Assembly: GCA_905221605.1 (NCBI GenBank)
Contig: CAJNDS010000514.1
Span: 57,163-121,162, forward strand
Source: Symbiodinium natans
Taxonomy: Eukaryota; Sar; Dinophyceae; Suessiales; Symbiodiniaceae
Length of the DNA: 64,000 nucleotides
Direction: 5' to 3'
The notes beneath the pieces were generated by a model. It worked only from the letters and a program-made list of their open reading frames with translations, did no database searches and was not told the origin of the DNA. The position numbers and the translations under genes were made by a program. Shown piece after piece: positions 42,415 to 53,717 of this stretch (its first letter is position 1; every line of letters starts with the position of its first letter).

Positions 42415-43380
42415 GTTTAGGGTTTAGGGTTTAGGGTTTAGGGTTTAGGGTTTAGGGTTTAGGGTTTAGGGTTTAGGGTTCCCTCTCCATCTGCCCTCCG
42501 AGAACGTCTCCCAACTTTTGTGGAACCTCCCCACAAGACAAAGCGAAAGTTCACGTGAGCTCACGTGCTCCACCCCGATCTCTGTGCGGCATGGAAGAGA
42601 TTCGTGGGAAGGCTCGTGCTGGAGGTGCGGCTGGCGCTGTGATTTGCTCGGTAGGTCTCTACTTCAAGGGCTCTCTGCGTATCCCTAAGCCCTAAACCCT
42701 AAACCCTAAACCCTAAACCCTCAACCCTCAACCCCAAACCGAACACCTGAAGCTAAACTCTTCATAGTCTCGACCAAGCCAATGTGCAGACATAAGGAAG
42801 GCAGCTTTTGGTATGATGGCACTTGCAGTCATTAAACTCTCTTGGTTTCCTGTGATAAGAATGGATACATTCTTCAGAGTCAGGATCTCTTTTTCTGGCG
42901 GAGACTTGGGTTAGATTGCCCTAGACCCTAAACCCTAAACCCTAAACCCTAGACCGGGGCAAAACCCTTCTATTCTTGCGCTGGCCCAACATGTTCTATA
43001 GTCTGTGAGGCCTTGCTTCCTGGCAAGAGCTGACCCTAGGCCCTAACCCCTCTACTGCGTACCCTAAACCCTGAACCCTAAACCCTAAACCCTAAACCCT
43101 AAACCCCTACTGCATGCCAACTCCCTACCCGAACAGATAAGCGCCTTCCGCGTCTCCCCGCTTTTTGCCTGCCCGATGTATGCCGAGCTCTTCCCATCTG
43201 GCAGAGGAGAGGATTTTTATGTGTCGCCCAATCCACTAAATCCCTACCTCGAAACCCGGTACTTCAAATGCATCACGGAACTTCCAGCATCTTGACCCCG
43301 AACTGTACATGTAGGTAAATAATGTCGCACAACCCGGCCCGCGAGAACACCTGCACTCTCGCAGCCACCACGACCGACCC
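42415..43380. other. Telomeric arrays; no gene seen
   Basis: Arrays at 42,415-42,480, 42,687-42,740 and 43,050-43,105. The unique parts do not give convincing exons. Confidence 0.45.
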
Positions 43381-43396
43381 TTGCCAAGTACTACCT

Positions 43397-43650
43397 TTAT
43401 TTAGGCCTAAAGCTGTCGAAGTGTGAGGGAAATCTTAAAGGGGCTTTAGAGCTTAGTGGGTTGATATTTCCAAAAACAAATACTGGATGCGCACGCATAC
43501 TTGTTCGCACAATCTGCCCCAATGAAGTGAAGCAGGGTTTGCAATGCTGGTATTGGTGAGCGTATAGTCGGTGATAGACGTATTTGGGTGTAAGTTTGGG
43601 GATGCCTATATAAAAACAGGAAACAACTACTTCCCCAATCGCCGCAACCC
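43397..43650 (-). CDS. Weak exon candidate
   Basis: Open on minus for about 250 bp (VVVSCFYIGIPKLTPKYVYH); free of telomeric units. Little support beyond openness. Confidence 0.2.
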
Positions 43651-43834
43651 TAAACCTAAACATACCTAAACCCTAGGAATCCTGCATAAACCCTCAATTC
43701 TGCAAATACCTACAGCAATGAAAACCCCTAAACCCTAAGCCTAAACCCTAAACCGTAAACCGTAAACCCTAAAACCTAAGCCCTCCTTCCTCAACTAAAC
43801 CCCACCTCCTCTCCTGATGGGCGGCGCCAAACCG

Positions 43835-44490
43835 GTGTGGCTCAGCCGCCCAAAACCTTGGGCTCCTCCTGCGGCCGCTGCTCCTGGGGAGGGTTTAGGG
43901 TTTAGGGTTTAGGGTTTAGGGTTTAGGGTTTAGGGTTTAGGGCTTAGGGTTTAGGGTTTAGGCGTAAGGGCTCAGGGTTCAGGGTTTAGGGTTCAGCAAG
44001 GGTTTTGGGATGTCTTAGGGTTTGGGCCTTCATAGGGTATATAGGGTTCTGGGATTTAGGGTTTAGGGATTGGGGATTCCGGATTTTGGTTTTACGGTTT
44101 ATAGGATTCTGTGCTTAGGTTTGCTTATAGCTTTTGGTGTAAGGGGCTCCCCCCTAAGCCCTAAACCCAAGACCCTCAAACGCGCATCGCGTAACCTCTA
44201 AACCCTTGTCATCCTAAACCCAGAACCCATACCTGCTAACTCCGCTTCATCAACCCATGTACACGCGGAACCCTGAACCCTAACCCCAAACGCCCCGGCT
44301 CCTGACCCTAAACCCTAAACCCTAAACCGTAAACCCTAAACTCTAACCCCTGACCCCTAACCCCCGGCCCCTGACCCTAAACCCTAAACCCTAAACCCTA
44401 AACCCTAAACCCATGAATTGCGGGGACTCCTCGGTCTTGTCCAGGCTGGCAGCCGCAGCCCAGGTTCCTCCGAGGGCACCCAGGTAGCCT
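43835..44490 (-). CDS. Candidate exons: terminal exon and one upstream exon
   Basis: About 44,415-44,490 reads AGYLGALGGTWAAAASLDKT then EESPQFM on minus. About 43,835-43,892 reads QEQRPQEEPKVLGG followed by a TGA and could be the last exon. Telomeric arrays (43,890-43,965 and 44,300-44,412) lie between them. Confidence 0.33.
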
Positions 44491-44499
44491 GCAACAGGG

Positions 44500-44630
44500 T
44501 CAGGGTTTAGGGTTTAGGGTTTAGGGTTTAGGGTTTGGGGTTTGGGGTTTAGGGTTTAGGGTTTAGGGTTTAGGGCTTAGGGTTTAGGGGGTTTAGGGTT
44601 TAGGGTTTAGCGTTTAGGGTTTAGGGCTGT
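44500..44630. repeat. Telomeric array (TTTAGGG)
   Basis: About 15 units with TTTGGGG and CTTAGGG variants. Confidence 0.95.
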
Positions 44631-44639
44631 TAGGGCCTA

Positions 44640-45720
44640 AACCCTAAACCCCAAACCCCCAACCCTCAACCCTTTTGCATTCGGGCTTGGGGAGTCGGCC
44701 GGGAATGGTCAGGAACCCTCAACCCTAAACCCTAACCTTAACCCTTGCGTACGGCCTTGAGTGCAGGGTTGAGTTCTTATAGCTGCTTAAGAAGGAGGGC
44801 CTAGAGCGTGCGCGACTGATGAGACAGGGTTTGCAGGTTAGGGTTTGGATCTTTTTCGCTCGGGTTTCGAGTTTAGATATTGGGGCTTAGTTGTTTTGAA
44901 GACTTTTGTTGCCACTCGTCTAGCAATGCTCCACGGGCTCGAGTTTAGGGTTTGGGGTCTGGGGGCTAAGGAAAAAACCAGAAGGTGTAGGGCTTAAAGG
45001 GTAGGAAGCAGCAACTCCTGAGGCCTGCGATGCAAATGGGCATGTCCACGCTGACGGTCAGCAGGTCCTGCCAGTTGCCCGGGTTTACCGCAAGCCCCCA
45101 AGCCATTAGAGCTTACAGGCTACATAGATGGATTGTATAGGGTTTATTTAGGGTTTAGGGTTTTGGGTTTTGGGTTTGGATTTGGGCTTACAAGTGTGGT
45201 TTGTAGGGCTTATAGGGTTAAGAAGTTTGGAATGCCGAGGTTTTGGCCGAGTGGAGGCTCTGTGGCTGGTTGTGGTCTGTACGCATGGTGGCCTGCAAGT
45301 GCACAGAGATAGGTGAAGAAGTATCTTTGAAGATTCATGAGTAGCTAGAAGTAGTCGAAGTAGGGCAGGTAACACACCTCATGAACCTCCAAGTAGGTAG
45401 ACGGGTACACAGGCCTGCGGAACCGACCCCTCAATCCCCAGATGTTGCGAAGGTAGATTTTAGGGTTCTTAAGGGTTTAGGGTTTAGGGCTATTTTTGCC
45501 ACCCGCTCATTTTAGGGTACATGAAGGTGGAGAAAGCCTCAGCCACAAACCCATTCTTCTGAGCAATTCAACCTTAAATAGTCGACCCTTCTCACAAACC
45601 TTTTTTTGCACAAACCCTTTTGAACCTGGAAACTGCTTCAGTTTGCACAAGCCCGAAATCCTACGCCTGCGGAGTGGCTCGTCCAGCTATGCAGGGTGTC
45701 CCGAAAACACTTCTTTTTGC
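44640..45720. other. No supported gene
   Basis: Contains a copy of a 20-odd-base unique string also found near 8,075-8,107 (GCATCCGGGCTTGGGGAGTC with ATTCGGG at 44,676), so a piece of dispersed or duplicated sequence is present. Otherwise degenerate telomeric units. Confidence 0.4.
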
Positions 45721-45729
45721 ATCGACAGC

Positions 45730-45823
45730 TTGGGATGTTCCCCCTGTCCTTACTAGGGATTTATAATCGGCGTACCGCAATCCCCGTTCATGATGACTGT
45801 TAGTATGAGGAGGAACATCCCAA
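45730..45823. mobile_element. MITE-like element, family B copy 4
   Basis: TTGGGATGTTCCCCCTGTCC ... GAGGAACATCCCAA. Confidence 0.85.
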
Positions 45824-46065
45824 TCCAAAGTCCCTGGTTTCAGGATTTCGACAAATTCCCCCTTTAGGGTTTAGGGGTATAGACACCTGCACTGCGAAGG
45901 AGGACTGCTGGCGCAGCTGCTGGAGACCTGGTTCAAGATCTAAGGTTTTTTGGGGGGGGTTTAGGGTTTAGGGTTTAGTGTTTAGGGTTTAGGGTCTATA
46001 GGGTGGTTCAGGGTTTAGGGTTCAGGGTTTTTTTGGCCTAGGGTTTCAAGTTTGGGGACCCTCAT

Positions 46066-46150
46066 TTGGGCCCCTTGCTAGAGAACCCTTATATACACTC
46101 TACATAAGAAGGGCCCATACTTCGGATCCCGATAAAAAAGGGTTAAGGGA
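46066..46150. mobile_element. Family G element copy 2
   Basis: Contains GGGCCCATACTTCGGATCCC as in the copy at 33,346. Confidence 0.55.
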
Positions 46151-46520
46151 CCATAGTAAGGGCACCTGCCTAGCAGACCTCGCACACCACGCTGCATCCC
46201 CAGGGCTTGGAGTTTAGGGTTTAGGGTTTGAGGGTTTAGGGTTGGGGTTGTAGGGCTTAGGGTCACAGCTTCTGATTCGCGTCCCAGGGACGCAGCTATG
46301 GGTGACCGAGCTGGGATGTACCCCAAACCCCAAACCCAAAACTTCAAACCCCAAACCCCAAACCCCAAACCCAAACCCTAAACCCTAATTAAACCCCAAA
46401 CCCCCAACCCTAAACCCTAAACCCCACACCCATGGCAGCCTTGTCGGCCGAACGCCGCGGCGGCGGGGCGGGCCAGGCAAAGTCGGGCGGCCAACAACCT
46501 GCGGCTGAGTGTAAGGAAGG

Positions 46521-46660
46521 AAGGGTTCAGGGTTCAGGGTTCAGGGTTCAGGGTTCAGGGTTCAGGGTTCAGGGTTCAGGGTTCAGGGTTCAGGGTTTAG
46601 GGTTTAGGGTTTAGGGTTTAGGGTTCAGGGTTCAGGGTTTAGGGTTTGGGGTTTGTGGTT
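46521..46660. repeat. Telomere-variant array (GGGTTCA)
   Basis: About eleven GGGTTCA units, then GGGTTTA units. The homogeneous TTCAGGG block again points to local amplification. Confidence 0.95.
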
Positions 46661-46925
46661 TCGGGTTTAGGGTCAGGGTTTTGAGAGTTTTGAGGGTTTT
46701 GCTGGTTTTGAGGGTTTAATTAGGCTAGTTTGGGTTAGAAGTAGGGCATCTCTAACTAGAACTGATTGTACCCTTACTTGGGGCACTTGTCACCCTAACT
46801 GCCCATGAACCTGCAAGTAGAGTTTCGCAACAAAAAAACAAAGCGTGCAAAGCAAAGGCACCGGAAATCTTGCAAGGCCACTTCGGAGCAGATTAAGCAG
46901 CAGGTCGCCGTAGGGCTTATCAGAC

Positions 46926-47235
46926 ATGCTCAGAAGCCTCACGAGACTTGAGTCCATGGTGATACATGGTGATACGAAAAAAACCCAGGAATTTGTGGTT
47001 CAGCACCTGCGCAACCCAAATCGAGAAGTGTACCTACACACCTCTATCTGGGATAGGCTTGCAGGACCCCGCTGTCATCCACTCCACAAGTGTGCCTTAC
47101 CAAAGAAGCTCGTCAAGTCGCTATGCATATGCTAGCTTGAAGAGCTCATGGGATCATGGATTTCAGGCTTTAGACGACATGCAGCTTTTGGGAGAGGATC
47201 TTCGAGCCCCCTTCTCCTCCTCGTCCCGGCTTTAA
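46926..47235 (+). CDS. Weak coding candidate, unknown
   Basis: Plus-strand frames contain KKTQEFVVQHLRNPNREVYL then HTSIWDRLAGPRCHP, which look protein-like, with a frame change further on. It would be one of the few plus-strand genes. No family recognised. Confidence 0.25.
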
Positions 47236-47239
47236 ACCC

Positions 47240-47920
47240 CCCCCCCAAACAAATCTCAAGCCTACCCTCCCAGCGACTCCCCAGCACGCCTTGGGAACAT
47301 GATGCTGTGGTTTCGGAACTGCGAGGCGCTGGGCGTTTCTCCCTCTGAGTCTGCTTGTAAGCCGCAAAACAGCTGGCGGACGGTGACACATCAGTGATTG
47401 TAGACTAAATTGTAGAGAAAGACATAGTGCAGAGACATGAGCTGCACAAGAGAAGGAAACAGGGAGGAACTACAAGTTTTAGCGTGTTGGGGCTTGGGGT
47501 CACAAGCCTACAAACACAAACGCCTGGGCCTACACACACACCCGCAGCTAAAAATCGACAACGACCCTCAGGCCCGCGCCCTTGAACTTTGAGCATACAA
47601 GTGAGAGCCCAGTGAGGTAGGAAAGCACCCTAGTATGGAATGCTCACCCAGAAAAAGCTGCTTTTCCTTGAGGGCTCATCTAAATTGTACATCTACGGAG
47701 TACGGAACCCAACGTTAAGACAGCAATCCTGAGTTGGCATGTCACGGTCTCCAAGCCCCTAATCCCCAAATATCTCTGAGACTCCTAGGCTCTCTTCCCA
47801 GTAACCTAGTCAGGGAACAAAGGGCATCCTAAACCAAAAGCCCTAAAATTTCAACCCTAAGCCCTAAACCCTCCTTGCTATGGAATGAAAGAAGGGAACA
47901 AGGCGACTGGGAATCCTCAA
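47240..47920. other. No supported gene
   Basis: Unique sequence with few telomeric units; open frames on both strands but no convincing protein. Confidence 0.4.
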
Positions 47921-48056
47921 CCCTAAACCCTAACCCGAAACCCGAAACCCCTAAACCCCCAAACCCCCAAACCCCAAACCCCCAAACCCCCAAACCCCCA
48001 AACCCCTACCCCGCTAAACCCTAAACCCGCCCTTTGCTTTGGAATCCTCGCGCCTC

Positions 48057-49360
48057 TCACAGGGCCAGGGGCGCTCCGCTGGTGGCAGCCGCCAGCTCCT
48101 CACTCAGGCGATGCAAAAAAACGTTTCGGGTTTGTAGGGGGGGAGGGGGGTTAGGGTTCTTAGGGTTAACCGTGTTTAGTAGGGTTTTTAGGGTAGGTTC
48201 ATAAACCCTAAACCCTATAAGCAACTTTTGCTGACATTTATATTAAGCCCTAAACTCTGAGAGTTTGTGGGTTTGGGAAGTTCAGGCTTTGGGCGGTTGT
48301 TCTCTGTGTTTCGGGCTTGGGGCTTCGGACGTCCATGATGTCTATGAAAGGGCTGAGAACTGACCAGCCTAACTGCTACTTAGGTTTCAGGTCAAGATTT
48401 TTTGGGGTTGCTAGGCTTCCAACTACTAGATGCCTCACAAGGTAAAGAGTCATATTGTGTGAGGGTGAAAACACGTACTTGGCCCTAGGCTTGCAAGGCA
48501 TCTCTTATACCCCGCACCCGGGCTCGACGCCCCAGAACGGTTTCCCCAAACCCTAAACCCTAAACCCCTAAACCCTTTAAACCCTAAACCCTGAAAAACC
48601 CTAAACCCTAAACCCTATAACCCCAAACCCTAAACCCTAAACCCTATTTGGGAACCTGAGGGGGCCTCCTCGGCCTTGAGCAGCTGGCGCGCCGCAGCCA
48701 CCAACGCGGCTGCCTGGCGGCGGTACCTGGGGAGCTTTCTGTGTGAGGGAGCCGCTTTTGAGAGCTTGGGTTTAGGGTTTAGGGTTTAGGGTTTACAGGG
48801 TTTAGGGTTTACAGGGTTTAGGGTTTGTAGGGTTTAGGGTTCAGGGTTTAGGGTTTAGGGTTTGGGTTTGGGGTATAGGGTTTTGGCTTGACGTTGCTGT
48901 TGGTGTGATGTCGGCCTGCGCTGTGTAAAACCCCCTGCCTATCCTGAAGCTTGATAGACAATTCTGATTGGCACCTAAATTAATAGATTCCGTATTTCGA
49001 AGGTAGTGGAGTTACAGGCCCAAAAACACCTAAAGCCTGTTTTGAACCCTGTAAACCTTAAGCAAACCCGAAACCATAATCCGCAAATCTTACGCCCCAA
49101 ACGTTCAAGAGACCTAAACCCTAAACCGTAGCCCCAAACCATTCCCAAACCTTAAGCCCCAAACCCTTGAGGACCCTAACTTGAAACTCCGACCTTAATC
49201 CCTAAACCTCAAACCGCAAGGGTGTAGGATTTAGGGTTCAAGCCTCTAGCAGAACCCTCAGTTTCGCTCTGCTCCTTCTGCTCCTGGGGCCCCCCGGCGC
49301 GGCCACGGGCGCGAAGCGGGGCTTCGCCGGCGCGGGGGTGGTGAGCTCCTCGGGGTTGAG
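48057..49360 (-). CDS. Ala/Glu-rich gene of unknown function, 3' exons
   Basis: Three GC-rich islands in minus order: about 49,262-49,355 (TTPAPAKPRFAPVAAPGG), about 48,657-48,735 (RYRRQAAALVAAARQLLKAE then EAPSG) and about 48,057-48,115 (HRLSEELAAATSGAPLAL then TGA). Each is bounded by telomeric arrays (47,922-48,023; 48,543-48,650; 48,767-48,870). The alanine-rich helices suggest a coiled coil. The island at 49,262 also reads on plus as a leucine run, so it is less sure. Confidence 0.42.
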
Positions 49361-49471
49361 AGATCTCTTGAGGCTCTTGCCTTAGAAGGCAGATGTTTGT
49401 GCGACGTTGTCTGATAGAAGGTTTGCGAGACTATCTAAGGATGAAGCTGAGGATGCAGCTCCCAGATGTCT

Positions 49472-49817
49472 TCAAGAGGGCCATGAGTCAAGCATAGACA
49501 TCCCTGCTGCAGGCAACTTTTGCCTTGTACGCGTCGCTATTCTTCGCTCGCAGGTGCGAAGGTTGGGAGCTGTCCGACCGCCGTGTGTTTCCCCTGTTGT
49601 CCTGGTGGCCTCATTCTTCAAGCTACCTGTATAGCATCCACTCTGCCACCTTTGCCCGCAAGCATGTGTTATGCGTCGTGCTGCCCACCCATGCAGTGCT
49701 GGTGAAGTTGGCAGCAATCAGAAGGCGCTGGTCATCTCGCAGGATAAAGTTCGGATCTTCAGAATACACAAGATAGCAGAGAATCGTCGTCAGCAGGGCG
49801 TGTCTGCTTTTCGCCAT
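49472..49817 (-). CDS. Weak coding candidate, unknown
   Basis: Minus frames: SEDPNFILRDDQRLLIAANF then TSTAWVGSTTHNTC (49,623-49,817) and, in another frame, an Arg/Thr-rich stretch down to 49,472. A frame change between them is needed. It lies downstream of the AlkB-like gene. Confidence 0.25.
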
Positions 49818-50129
49818 CAGGATGACAGGTCTTGCGCAGGCCGCTGGTAAGCCTCAGGACTGCATGCATATGTTTACGAAGATGAATGACAATGTGTGCC
49901 AACCAGAAAGACATGAAAAGGTCCTACTCAGAAGCTAGCATGCATATAGGAGCCTGTATTGTGCACCCTTTCGTATTTATGGGGATCCCACAATTATTCC
50001 CATTGAACACTACAGCAGCAACAAGTTTACGGTCAGCAAGCACAATGAGAGATGTAAAAATGCCTCATCACCTCATCAGGTAACGTAGTCCAGGTTCTTT
50101 CGGCCGGCAGACAGCAGTGTCAGTGGCAT

Positions 50130-51376
50130 TCAGTCCACCAAAGACACTCGACACTGCACGCCGAACCGACTATGACGAAGAACCTCATATTCTCCTCCTC
50201 TGAGCTCAACCCCTCTTGCCAGTGCTTCCTCCTCCCCATGTGCGACGCCATCGACGCCGTGGACAACTGCTGCCGCAGATGATGGGTCGAACACCAGAGC
50301 ATCCCCCGATTTCATCTCGAAAGTGTGCCGCTGGGCCATACCCGGGCTCTTGATCTGGAAGGTCGCTGCGCAGCCAAGGCTGAACAAAAAGACCCAGCTT
50401 CCGTCGTTGCAGTGGTCGACATGGGGTGGGAAGCCTATACAGAACTTGGAACATCTTGGAACCCTGGCAAAAATCATAGATTCTTGCGGTTTCTTAGGAA
50501 TTAGAGTACCCAAACATTAAAAACTGTTTCTTATAGGAATTCAAGTGCCCAAACATTACAAAAAAAAGATTTCCAAGTATCCCTATAAGAGACAGCTGCC
50601 GATGCAAGGGTTGCTCCCGCGTGCGCAGTACCGGATGGCGGCGACGGTCAGCGATTTGACCGATTGGCGCCATCCCAGGGCCTCTCTTTTGCTTTCCCAA
50701 ATGGGTCCTAGAAGTACCTATGGAGCAGAAAGTAGGGTTTCTACAAAATATTATGGTTTGGGTTAGTATCCTTACTATTACAGTACCTACATAGCAGAAA
50801 GTAGGGTTTCTACAATAGGAATTAATACTATTATGGTTTGGGTAAGTGTCCTTACTTTTTTCGGTTTGGGTATAAGTGTCCCCCACATATTCGTACTTCG
50901 GCCTCTCTTGCTTTCTGCACCATCTCAACCACGGCAACCTTGTCCTTGGGGCCGAAGCTGAGAACCCGGGGGCCATCCCCCTGAACCAGCGCCAGAGTCT
51001 TGGGCGTTGGGTTCATGCAGGGCGAGAGCTTCTCCCAGTCGGTCGCGTCACGTTCGTGAAGGAAGCTGAAGAGCTGGAGCTGCTCCTCCGGAGCCAGCAC
51101 ACCCTTGAGCCAGAACCAGCTGGGGCCGGACACCATGGCATCCTCCTCTACCGACCCCGCCACCTCCGCCAGTGGCGGACCAGCAGCAGGAGCAGCGCCG
51201 GAGGACATCGCCAGTGGAGCGCGCTTAGCTAGTTGAACAGGCCACTTCGGCATGAAGAGGACTTCGTGTTTATCGGGATCCCTGTTGACACCAGCTTTAA
51301 TTGGAGCACTTGCTGCTGCACTATTGAGCACTATCAGCAGGAGAGGCATGCAAGCATTTTGCAGTACGTCTGGCAC
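50130..51376 (-). CDS. AlkB-like 2-oxoglutarate/Fe(II)-dependent oxygenase
   Basis: Three exons: 50,903-51,376 (provisional start), 50,600-50,681 and 50,130-50,434, joining in frame to about 286 residues. Exon 1 has an N-terminal extension and then WFWLKGVLAPEEQLQLFSFL, the usual AlkB lead-in. Exons 2-3 give SNPCIGFPPHVDHCNDGSWV, then FLFSLGCAATFQI, SGDALVFDPSSAAAVVHGVD and LRHSRFGVQCRV. The iron ligands H-x-D (PPHVD) and a distal H (VVHGV) and two late arginines for 2-oxoglutarate are all present. AlkB-family enzymes oxidatively demethylate nucleic acids or proteins; the substrate is not predictable here. Both introns are GC-AG: intron 1 (50,682-50,902) carries family A material flanked by a 15-bp duplication, and intron 2 (50,435-50,599) carries a 37-bp duplicated unit. 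The first Met is uncertain. Confidence 0.82.
50435..50599 (-). mobile_element. AlkB-like intron 2 with a duplicated unit
   Basis: GC-AG (ATCG|GCAGC ... TATAG|GCTTC). It contains two successive copies of TTTCTTA..GGAATT..AG plus TG/CCCAAACATTA. Weak duplication at the ends (AT.GGC). Confidence 0.6.
50682..50902 (-). mobile_element. AlkB-like intron 1, built from family A sequence
   Basis: Flanked by AAAGCAAGAGAGGCC and AAAGCAAAAGAGAGGCC. Splicing GAGAG|GCCGAAG ... GAGAG|GCCCTG keeps frame. Inside, two nested or tandem family A cores (GCAGAAAGTAGGGTTTCTAC twice; TTATGGTTTGGGT..GTGTCC). Confidence 0.8.
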
Positions 51377-52286
51377 GCATAGAGATTTGACTTCCCACAG
51401 AATATATGGAGTGCCGTCGCCTTGTTATTTACGGATCGACAACTTTCTATTATTGGACCCTGGACTCGGCAAGCGATGCGGGTACGCGTTCTCTTGGGAG
51501 AAGGTAGCCATCACAGAAACGGCTTGCACATGCTCGCGCGCTCCTACAGCTGGCATCTGGGTAAGGCTGACGTCTGAAGTAAAAAAAACAAGCAACTCCC
51601 CCATTCTTTCCGCCATAGCTTCACCCCACCACCCCACTCAAAGCACACAATGACAGTCCTCGTGCCAAACATCCAGCAGCCCCTGCATTCAAATCACATT
51701 CTCAGAGGCGCTCGGCTTGAGGCTTAGGCAAGCTGAGCGGTCGGGCCGCCTGAGCCCTGAACCATCGAGCCCATAAGCCCAAAACCTTCCTCACCCTTTA
51801 ACGCCGAGTCCCATGTCCCACTAAACCTCACATCCCGAACGTCCTAAACCCTTACGCCAACCCATTTCAACCTTTTTCTTTGTTTGCTTCAGGAGCCAGG
51901 AGTTCCCCATTTCAAACCTGTAAATCCCCCAGGCGCGCCAGCACGCGCCGAAGGGCCGCGGGTGAGGCTTCGGCCCTCAGTGAGGCTGGAAGCCTTAGCC
52001 AAGCTGTGCTCTAAACACAACAGGCCTTTTGGCCAACACAACAAGATTTAGGGGAAGACCTTAACCCTAAACCCTATACTCCCTGAACCCTAAACCGTAA
52101 AGTTCTTAGGGGTCTTGAGAGTACTGGGCTCAGAAGGTTCAGGATGTTCAAACCATGCTCTGAGGTCCCAGCGCCTGCTGGCTCTTGACATGGTCGGCCA
52201 CCGCCCCTTGGTTGGGGGGGGACTATGGGCTTTCGGGGCTGCTAAGGTTTGGGGCTGGTAAGTTTTGAGGGTTCGGGCTTAGAAGA
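51377..52286. other. Mostly non-coding; one short exon candidate
   Basis: A GC-rich island at about 51,925-51,980 reads LRAEASPAALRRVLARLGG on minus and may be an exon of a gene upstream of the AlkB-like gene. No array of any size until 52,287. Confidence 0.35.
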
Positions 52287-52405
52287 TGGGTTTAGGGTTT
52301 AGGGTTTAGGGTTTAGGGTTTAGGGTTTAGGGTTTAGGGTTTAGGGTTTAGGGTTTAGGGTTTAGGGTTTAGGGTTTAGGGTTTAGGGTTTAGGGTTTAG
52401 GGTTA
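52287..52405. repeat. Last large telomeric array before the array-poor region
   Basis: About 17 TTTAGGG units. From here to 64,000 only tiny remnants remain (57,900-57,912; 58,418-58,432). Confidence 0.97.
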
Positions 52406-52445
52406 GGGTTTTTCAACCGCTCACCCTCGGGTTTAGGGCTTAGGA

Positions 52446-52690
52446 TTACATTCCCGCTGCATGCGAGCATGTCATCCTGACCAGGCTTCGGGCGGAGTTC
52501 AGCTTCGGGCATCTCCTGCTCAAAGGGGGGCTTGCATCGAGAGCCGCCGTTTGACTGCGAAGACGATTTGCCCCATGAAACCACATCCTTTTTGAATCGG
52601 GGTCCAGCAAGTTCGCGACGGCCCGCATCTCGGACACATCAACCTCCTCGAGAGACCTGGCGAAAGGCTGTGCCAACAAGTCAATCAAGT
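52446..52690 (-). CDS. Candidate coding segment, unknown
   Basis: The minus strand reads LLAQPFARSLEEVDVSEMRA then VANLLDPDSKRMWFHGANRL. A second frame is also open further on (PPFEQEMPEAELRPKPGQDD), suggesting a frame change or intron. No family recognised. Confidence 0.3.
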
Positions 52691-52699
52691 CAATTTAGA

Positions 52700-53690
52700 T
52701 GGCCCGCGGCTCATGCAGTAGGGACTCTTTGCTTGCCCCTGAACGCTGGAGTCACTGTCGTCAGTTTTTGGGGGGACAGCTCTAGTTTCTTGGGAAAATA
52801 TGCCGCGATGGTTTACAGTCTTTCTCAATGTAGCATGAACCCTGAGTCGGACACTCGAAGTCTAGGGCAGCTGCTTGGCACGCAGGAGCGCCACCGGAGG
52901 CAGACCGCCCCCTAGCCCGTCCTGTGGATGCGAAGGTGCAGTGCAGGGTTTGGACGCGATAAAACACCCAACGTCCACACGCAGTTTTCAAAAGCTGCGG
53001 CGGGGAAGCAGCAAAGCCACAGCTAGAAAGCTGCCAGGAACATGCCGGAATTTGCCGCAAGACTGCAAAGCCTCTCGAAAAAAAAGTGACTTCCTACCAT
53101 AGCCAACCAGCCACTCCAGAAACCCACTTGCTTGCAGCAGTTTGGAAGTCAAGTCTCTGCTTGCTCACCGCGTTCGAGGAATAGAAACCTGTCAAGGCCA
53201 TGGTTGAGACTGTAGCTAATGAGCCGGTGTCACCACTCCCATGCCCAACTACCTCCAGGAAGTCCCTGCACATGCTACATGTTTCAGCTGCTTCTCTCCC
53301 ACAGAGTCCCTTGCTTCAGCAGCACGCTGCGCAGCTCCACTGCCGTCGTGACCTCTGGAGGCACCACCATGGCCTGGGCATTAACAGCTACGGTCTATGG
53401 CTGGGCAATGAGCGAGCTTGCACAAGGGAATGGGCACAGAGCCACATCATACACTTCAGGAAGCGAAAACCCCACCCTTGTGACCAGTTATTCTTGGGCA
53501 TGCTACTGGGGCCTGCTGGGGATTACACTAAAACGATCGACCTGGCGAAACCATGTCGCGACCTTCTTTCTGAGGCGGCATGCTGTTGGGCTTGGTTGGG
53601 GCTTGGGATTGAAGTTTTTCTTTTTGTCGATTGAAGTTTAAAATCGGTCAGACATGGTTGCGTCAGTGACATTACTTCAGGAGTTCCATA
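52700..53690. other. Open frames without a decidable gene
   Basis: On plus, 53,200-53,640 is open in two overlapping frames (one with VVTSGGTTMAWALTATVYGW, hydrophobic). Neither is recognised and they exclude each other. Free of telomeric arrays. Confidence 0.35.
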
Positions 53691-53717
53691 GCCATTCCGC
53701 CTCGATTTGGGTGCTGC

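Noticed and set aside
46432-46614. Frame with repeated GFRVQGS peptide
   Set aside because: It is a translation of a GGGTTCA telomere-variant array; similar FRVQG, LNPKP or TLNPKP peptides recur wherever frames cross arrays and are not genes. The short unique lead-in may be an exon, but the repeat part is not.
50876-51232. Plus-strand frame of 118 codons over AlkB exon 1
   Set aside because: Shadow of the minus-strand oxygenase, whose exons join in frame and carry the catalytic motifs.
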